A DNA stretch of 64,000 nt from positions 434,001 through 498,000 of the forward strand of contig NZ_SLZG01000004.1 of the NCBI RefSeq assembly GCF_004341625.1, written 5' to 3'. Origin of the DNA: Rhizobium sp. BK376. Lineage in GTDB: Bacteria > Pseudomonadota > Alphaproteobacteria > Rhizobiales > Rhizobiaceae. Positions within the stretch are counted from its first letter, which is position 1. Every line of letters begins with the position of its first letter. A program made the position numbers and the translations under genes. Shown piece by piece: positions 58,282 through 64,000 of this stretch. The notes under the pieces are model-generated. The model was not told where the DNA came from and ran no database searches. It saw nothing but the letters and a program-made list of their open reading frames with translations.

Positions 58282-58628
58282 GGTATTCGTCTCCGTCATC
58301 AAGAGCGCATCTCCGGATTTGAGGTCCAGTCCGGTTCCCGGCTCGGGTAGCCGGAACCAGGCGCGCTTATCGGGATAAAGGTGGAACAAATTGTGGCAAA
58401 GATAAAGGGCAAGCCGATGCGATCGGCTGAAGCAGCTTTAAAATTGCGTGAAATTTTGTTCGATAAGAATCAAGACCTTCAAACGATTTAAAATAATCTA
58501 CAGAAATTTAAATCGATTAAATAATTGATATCACTGGATTTTCTCGAATTTGTGATCTTGCGCTTTTAAAAAAGCTCTCTACTCTTTGGGCAGTTTCAAC
58601 GGCAGTGATCTGCAGAGAGGACCAAGCC
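58282..58628. promoter_or_regulatory. chvI-pckA divergent regulatory region
   Basis: A 347-base gap with no gene. 58430-58580 is distinctly AT-rich. It contains TTTAAATCGATTAAAT (58507-58522), with AATCGATT as a perfect central palindrome, the CG-centred form of LacI/GalR operators, and a related AAACGATTTAAA at 58481-58492. GCTTTTAAAAAAGC (58562-58575) is a further inverted repeat next to the pckA start. PckR, a LacI-type regulator, controls pckA in Sinorhizobium; linking these sites to it is inference. Confidence 0.5.
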
Positions 58629-60239
<1,611 letters not shown>

Positions 60240-60251
60240 TTGCGCTCACCT

Positions 60252-60267
60252 TGACTCACGTGAAACC
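60252..60267. promoter_or_regulatory. Degenerate parS-like half palindrome after pckA
   Basis: TGACTCACGTGAAACC matches parS at 13 of 16 positions; the right half TCACGTGAAAC is intact. It overlaps the pckA terminator and is 41 kb from oriC. Probably chance or a decayed site. Confidence 0.25.
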
Positions 60268-60292
60268 CGGCGAGCGATCGCCGGGTTTTTCT
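60263..60292 (+). terminator. Terminator of pckA
   Basis: 11-bp stem AAACCCGGCGA/TCGCCGGGTTT, four-base loop and a TTTTTCTTTG tail, 23 bases past the stop. Confidence 0.88.
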
Positions 60293-60353
60293 TTGCCTGC
60301 AGGAATGTTTTCAAGCGCCCGCCAATGTGGGATAGACGGACGCGGAGAAAAAC

Positions 60354-60788
60354 ATGGCCAGCGATACGCTTTACATCAATGACAGGATCACCATTGCCGG
60401 CTGGGAGCTGACCGAACAGTTCGTTCTGGCAGGCGGTCCCGGCGGTCAGAACGTCAACAAGGTGTCGACGGCGGTTCAGCTGTTCTTCGACATCGCCAAT
60501 TCGCCGTCGCTCAATGATCGCGTCAAGGCAAATGCAATCCGCCTGGCGGGCCGGCGGGTCTCGAAGGACGGCGTATTGATGATCGAGGCAAGCCGTTTCC
60601 GCAGTCAGGATCGCAACCGCGAGGACGCCCGCGAGCGTCTGAAGGAACTTATTCTGGAGGCGGCCGCGCCTCCGCCTCCGCCACGCCGCAAGACCAAGCC
60701 CACCAGGGGCTCGATAGAGCGCAGGCTGAAGGAAAAATCAGGCCGGTCCGAAGTCAAGAAGATGCGCGGCAAGCCTGGCGGTGATTAA
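60354..60788 (+). CDS. arfB: Peptidyl-tRNA hydrolase ArfB
   Basis: Rescues stalled ribosomes by hydrolysing peptidyl-tRNA. 144 residues. GGQ motif at 30-32 within GGPGGQNVNKVST, then a basic C-terminal tail (RKTKPTRGSIERRLKEKSGRS region) which enters the empty mRNA channel. No release-factor recognition domain, so it is ArfB and not PrfA/PrfB. Conserved in alphaproteobacteria, where it can back up trans-translation. Confidence 0.95.
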   Translation: MASDTLYINDRITIAGWELTEQFVLAGGPGGQNVNKVSTAVQLFFDIANSPSLNDRVKANAIRLAGRRVSKDGVLMIEASRFRSQDRNREDARERLKELILEAAAPPPPPRRKTKPTRGSIERRLKEKSGRSEVKKMRGKPGGD

Positions 60789-60868
60789 GCTAATTTTAAT
60801 TTAGCATCTTGTCTTTCCGCGCCCGCGCACTCCTTTACCCTTGTCGAAACAGATCAAGGGAGAGCGTC

Positions 60869-61318
60869 GTGGGGTTGTTCAATTTCATCAAGGAAGCCGG
60901 AAAGAAGCTCGGCATCGGTGGCGGCGAGCCGGACGCGGCGTCGGTCAAGAAGGAGCTCGATTCGCATGGGCTCGGCACGGATGGCGTCAACGTCCAAGTG
61001 GCCGGCGACAAGATCGTGCTGCAGGGTGAGGTCAAGGACCAGGCGGCGTTCGAGAAGGCCGTGATCGCGGTTGGAAACACGCTCGGAATCTCGAAGGTCG
61101 AGGCGGGCGAGTTGAAGGTTGCGGCAGCGCCGGCCAAGGATCCCGTCCTCTATACCGTCAAGAAGGGCGACAATCTCTGGAAGATCGCCGAGGCCGAATA
61201 TGGCAAGGGGCAGGGCGCCAAGAATAACATCATCTTCGAAGCCAACAAGCCGATGCTGACCCATCCAGACAAGATCTATCCCGGTCAGGTTCTGCGCATT
61301 CCGCCTCTGGAAGGCTAG
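60869..61318 (+). CDS. BON-LysM domain protein (Kbp/YgaU-like)
   Basis: A 149-residue protein, the exact length of E. coli Kbp, a cytoplasmic K+-binding protein. Opening MGLFNFIKEAGKKLG, BON domain about 25-85 and LysM domain about 95-147 (LYTVKKGDNLWKIAEAEYGKG). Start is GTG at 60869 after GGGAGAG; an upstream in-frame ATG has no family match. No signal peptide, so the LysM is not a wall anchor here. Confidence 0.9.
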   Translation: MGLFNFIKEAGKKLGIGGGEPDAASVKKELDSHGLGTDGVNVQVAGDKIVLQGEVKDQAAFEKAVIAVGNTLGISKVEAGELKVAAAPAKDPVLYTVKKGDNLWKIAEAEYGKGQGAKNNIIFEANKPMLTHPDKIYPGQVLRIPPLEG

Positions 61319-61369
61319 GCGGCCGGGTGATATTGCGGTTCTCGAGGTTCATCGACCGGGATATCAGCA

Positions 61370-61978
61370 ATGTCCACCTTGCCGAACGGCGTAAGATATA
61401 TTCCGGACTATCTCGACCGCGCCAGGCAGGAAACGCTGGTCGAGGCGATCCGCGCTATCGTGGCCGAGGCGCCGCTGTTTGTCCCCGTCATGCCCGGAAC
61501 CGGCAAGCCGATGTCTGTGCGCATGACCAATTGCGGTCCTCTGGGCTGGGTGACGGACAAGGAGCGCGGTTACCGCTACCAGCCGATCCATCCCGTGACA
61601 GGAAAGCCATGGCCGGCGATACCGGCCGACCTCCTGCAGCTATGGACCGACATAGCCGGCTATGAAAAACCGCCGGAAGCCTGCCTCGTCAATTTCTACG
61701 CTGACGACGCCCGCATGGGTCTCCACCAGGACAAGGACGAGAAGGACCTCGGGGCTCCGGTTCTGTCCATCTCGCTCGGCAACACCTGCCTCTTCCGCGT
61801 CGGCGGCAACAACCGGTCGGATCGCACGCTATCCTTCAAGCTTTCAAGCGGCGATATCGTGGTGCTGGGGGGCGAGGGCAGGCTCTGCTTTCATGGGGTC
61901 GATCGCATCTATCCGGCAACGTCGACGCTGCTCAAAAACGGCGGACGGATCAATCTGACTTTGAGACGTGTAACCTGA
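61370..61978 (+). CDS. alkB: AlkB-family 2-oxoglutarate/iron dioxygenase
   Basis: Oxidative demethylase for alkylated DNA/RNA bases or proteins. 202 residues. Iron ligands HQD in MGLHQDKDEKD and the distal His in LCFHGVDRI; 2-oxoglutarate arginines in INLTLRRV at the C-terminus. NFYADDARMGLHQD is the family signature. The N-terminus YIPDYLDRARQ suits AlkB/ALKBH. Same strand as the BON-LysM gene, 51 bases later. Confidence 0.92.
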   Translation: MSTLPNGVRYIPDYLDRARQETLVEAIRAIVAEAPLFVPVMPGTGKPMSVRMTNCGPLGWVTDKERGYRYQPIHPVTGKPWPAIPADLLQLWTDIAGYEKPPEACLVNFYADDARMGLHQDKDEKDLGAPVLSISLGNTCLFRVGGNNRSDRTLSFKLSSGDIVVLGGEGRLCFHGVDRIYPATSTLLKNGGRINLTLRRVT

Positions 61979-62008
61979 CGTCTTTCCCCTGTCGGAAGGC
62001 GCCGATTG

Positions 62009-63004
62009 CTAGAGCTTCCGCAACGCCACCTGCTCAATCAAGTGATTCTTTCCCTTCTGCAGGATGAGATCGGCCCTTGGCCGTGTCGGCAGAATATTCT
62101 GGCGTAGGTTCTTCAGGTTGATGTTCTTCCAGAGCCCTTCGGCTGTCCTCAATGCTTCGTCTTCGGTGATCGAGGCATAGCGGTGGAAGAAGGAGTTCGG
62201 GTCGCGGAATGCCGTTTCCCTAAGCTTCATGAAGCGGTTGACGTACCAGTTGCGGATCAGGCTCTCTTCCGCGTCGATATAGATCGAGAAGTCGAAGAAA
62301 TCAGAGACCATCGGAATGATCTTGCCGTCTGCCGGCAGATGCCGCGACTGTAGGACATTGATGCCTTCGAAGATCAGGATGTCGGGCCGGTCGACGACCC
62401 TGTATTCGTCGGGCAGCACGTCATAGACCAGATGCGAATAGCACGGCGCTTTCACATTCTGCTGTCCGGCCTTGATTGCCGAAAGGAAGCGCAGCAGCGC
62501 TGCCGTATCGTAGCTTTCCGGAAAGCCCTTTCGTTGCATGAGATTGCGCTGCTGCAGCACCGCATTCGGATGCAGGAAGCCATCCGTGGTGATGAGATCG
62601 ACCTTCGGGCTCGAGGGCCAGCGACCCAGAAGCTCTTTCAGGACACGCGCGGTGGTCGATTTCCCGACCGCCACCGAACCGGCGATGCCGATAACGAAGG
62701 GCGTCTTGGTGACGTCGGACAGGCTCAGGAATCGGTTGCGCTGTTCAAACAGGATCTGCGACGATTCCACATGCGAGGAGAGCAGGCGCGACAGCGAAAG
62801 ATAGATGCGCCTGACCTCGTCGAGATCGATCGGGTCGCCCATCGAGCGCAGCCGTTTCACTTCGTCGGCGGTCAACGTCAGCGGTGTATCCGCGCGAAAA
62901 TGCGACCACTCTTCGGAAGAAAAGAAATGATAGGGCGAATAGGCATTCGCCTGGAAGTGATCGAGCGGTTCTGGTGCCGCGGAAATCTGAGTTGCTATAC
63001 TCAT
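62009..63004 (-). CDS. coaA: Type I pantothenate kinase
   Basis: First step of coenzyme A synthesis. 331 residues. P-loop [14 protein letters not shown] near 105-118, then the PanK signature [12 protein letters not shown], and [15 protein letters not shown] at 63004 is five bases after the hisE stop, an arrangement (hisF-hisE-coaA) conserved in rhizobia. Confidence 0.97.
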   Translation of the reverse strand: MSIATQISAAPEPLDHFQANAYSPYHFFSSEEWSHFRADTPLTLTADEVKRLRSMGDPIDLDEVRRIYLSLSRLLSSHVESSQILFEQRNRFLSLSDVTKTPFVIGIAGSVAVGKSTTARVLKELLGRWPSSPKVDLITTDGFLHPNAVLQQRNLMQRKGFPESYDTAALLRFLSAIKAGQQNVKAPCYSHLVYDVLPDEYRVVDRPDILIFEGINVLQSRHLPADGKIIPMVSDFFDFSIYIDAEESLIRNWYVNRFMKLRETAFRDPNSFFHRYASITEDEALRTAEGLWKNINLKNLRQNILPTRPRADLILQKGKNHLIEQVALRKL

Positions 63005-63009
63005 GAGCT

Positions 63010-63324
63010 CTATCGCTTGGCCTTTTCTTCGAGGCCGGATTGGGTGGTGCGCCGCTCAAGCTCGCTCATGACATTCTGTAACGGAATATCAGCAATCTTC
63101 AATACGACCATCAGGTGATAAAGAAGGTCCGCAGCCTCGTAAGTCAGGTTTTCACGGTCGTTGGTGACCGCCGCCATGACGGCCTCGACCGCTTCCTCCC
63201 CCAGTTTCTTGGCAGCCTTCGACTGCCCGGCAGCATAAAGTTTGGCGGTCCAGGATTCCTCCGGGGAGGCCTTCGAACGCTTATCGACGATCTGTTCCAG
63301 ATCGGAGAGTGTAAATCCGCTCAT
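63010..63324 (-). CDS. hisE: Phosphoribosyl-ATP pyrophosphatase
   Basis: Hydrolyses phosphoribosyl-ATP in histidine synthesis. 104 residues; an all-alpha MazG-like fold with [15 protein letters not shown] near 39-53 and [13 protein letters not shown] near 64-76, holding the metal-binding Glu/Asp. ATG at 63324, 15 bases after hisF. HisI is not fused, as usual in this group. Confidence 0.96.
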   Translation of the reverse strand: MSGFTLSDLEQIVDKRSKASPEESWTAKLYAAGQSKAAKKLGEEAVEAVMAAVTNDRENLTYEAADLLYHLMVVLKIADIPLQNVMSELERRTTQSGLEEKAKR

Positions 63325-63339
63325 AGCCTTCCTTAGTCG

Positions 63340-64000
63340 TCAATCGAGCCGCATCGCGATGCCGCGTTCTGACATATAGTGCTTTGCTTCGCCTACGGAA
63401 TAGGTTCCGAAATGGAAGATGGACGCCGCAAGCACTGCCGTTGCATGTCCTTCCTTCACCCCGGCGACCAGATCGTCCAGCGTACCGACGCCGCCCGATG
63501 CGATGACAGGCACGCGAACCGAATCGGCGATCGTCCGCGTCAGCTCCAGATCGTAGCCGATCTTGGTTCCGTCGCGGTCCATGGAGGTGACAAGCAGCTC
63601 GCCGGCGCCGCGCTCGACCATCCTCTGCGCGAACTCGACCGCATCGATGCCCGTGGGCTGCCGGCCGCCATGGGTGAAGATCTCCCAGCGATCACCTTCG
63701 CCGACACGCGACACCTTCTTGGCATCGATCGAAACGACGATGCACTGGTTGCCAAACTTGTCGGCGGCCTCGTTGACGAAATCGGGATTTTTGACGGCAG
63801 CCGAATTGATCGACACCTTGTCGGCGCCGCTGAGCAGCAGCTTGCGGATATCGGCGACGGTGCGTACGCCGCCGCCCACGGTGACGGGCATGAAGCACTG
63901 CTCGGCAGTGCGGGCCACCACGTCGAAGATCGTATCGCGATTGTCCGAGGAGGCAGTGATGTCGAGGAAGCAAAGCTCGTCGGCGCCGGCCGCATCATAG
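63340..64000 (-). CDS. hisF: Imidazole glycerol phosphate synthase subunit HisF, N-terminus beyond window
   Basis: Cyclase subunit that, with HisH, makes imidazole glycerol phosphate and AICAR. 219 residues of the C-terminal part are visible, beginning [17 protein letters not shown]; about 40 residues lie off the edge. Phosphate-binding loops VTVGGGVRT and [12 protein letters not shown] are present, with the catalytic Asp in [11 protein letters not shown]. The last enzyme gene before hisE and coaA. Confidence 0.95.
   Translation of the reverse strand, partial: YDAAGADELCFLDITASSDNRDTIFDVVARTAEQCFMPVTVGGGVRTVADIRKLLLSGADKVSINSAAVKNPDFVNEAADKFGNQCIVVSIDAKKVSRVGEGDRWEIFTHGGRQPTGIDAVEFAQRMVERGAGELLVTSMDRDGTKIGYDLELTRTIADSVRVPVIASGGVGTLDDLVAGVKEGHATAVLAASIFHFGTYSVGEAKHYMSERGIAMRLD

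Overview
The window is a 64 kb piece of an alphaproteobacterial chromosome, most likely Rhizobium or a close relative. The gene order parB-parA-rsmG-mnmG-mnmE-rho-hemJ-hemE, then an AT-rich non-coding stretch, then PPSR-maf-aroE-coaE-dnaQ-secB-...-gyrB is the origin neighbourhood known from Rhizobiales. ChvG/ChvI beside an ATP-type pckA, a TrcR (DUF1013) regulator, a tyrosine-type DivL and an AddAB recombinase point the same way. The sequence is nearly all coding, GC-rich, and shows no mobile element, CRISPR array, rRNA or tRNA gene that I can recognise. It is ordinary core chromosome, with the interest in regulatory DNA and a few unusual proteins.

Layout. 1-9.7 kb: two related acyl-CoA synthetases (acsA, cut by the window edge, and prpE) flank trcR. 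They are followed by yggS and the leuS-lptE-holA run. 9.7-18.5 kb: a leftward block with the chromosome partition genes parAB, tRNA/rRNA modification genes (rsmG, mnmG, mnmE), rho and two haem genes. 18.54-18.94 kb: the probable oriC, with an AT-rich stretch beside hemE and four DnaA-box-like sequences. 18.9-29.2 kb: a rightward block (PPSR, maf, aroE, coaE, dnaQ; then tim44-like, mltA, Smr, XRE, gyrB) with secB and fxsA on the other strand. Four near-perfect to perfect parS sites surround oriC (12.03, 14.02, 14.06, 20.39 kb), a fifth lies in prpE (2.84 kb), and a doubtful sixth lies after pckA. Three are inside coding sequences, where they force the peptide (V/D)SRET.

29.3-35.4 kb: a small accessory-like region with a nitroreductase, a DUF2218 protein, a divergent glutathione-transferase/quinone reductase whose start is preceded by a perfect inverted repeat, a fumarylacetoacetase-family hydrolase, a PHA depolymerase, a DUF2852 protein and a metallopeptidase. 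35.5-40.6 kb: trpF-trpB-trpA-accD-folC, a compact operon. 40.6-52.6 kb, leftward: divL, a tsaE-amgK fusion, murU, addB, addA and trxA, tightly packed. This joins cell-cycle signalling, cell-wall recycling and DNA-break repair in one apparent transcription unit.

52.8-60.2 kb: ahcY with a palindromic operator, then HPr, a mannose-type EIIA, a short HPr kinase, ChvG and ChvI (leftward), and divergent pckA. This cluster connects phosphotransfer regulation and acid/envelope sensing to gluconeogenesis. 60.3-64 kb: arfB, a BON-LysM protein and alkB rightward; coaA, hisE and a partial hisF leftward.

I did not find a clearly new multi-gene system. The most noteworthy items are the parS sites embedded in genes, the tyrosine-for-histidine DivL at the head of the wall-recycling/AddAB operon, the loss of AccD zinc cysteines, the inverted repeat controlling the quinone-reductase-like gene, and the ahcY operator.
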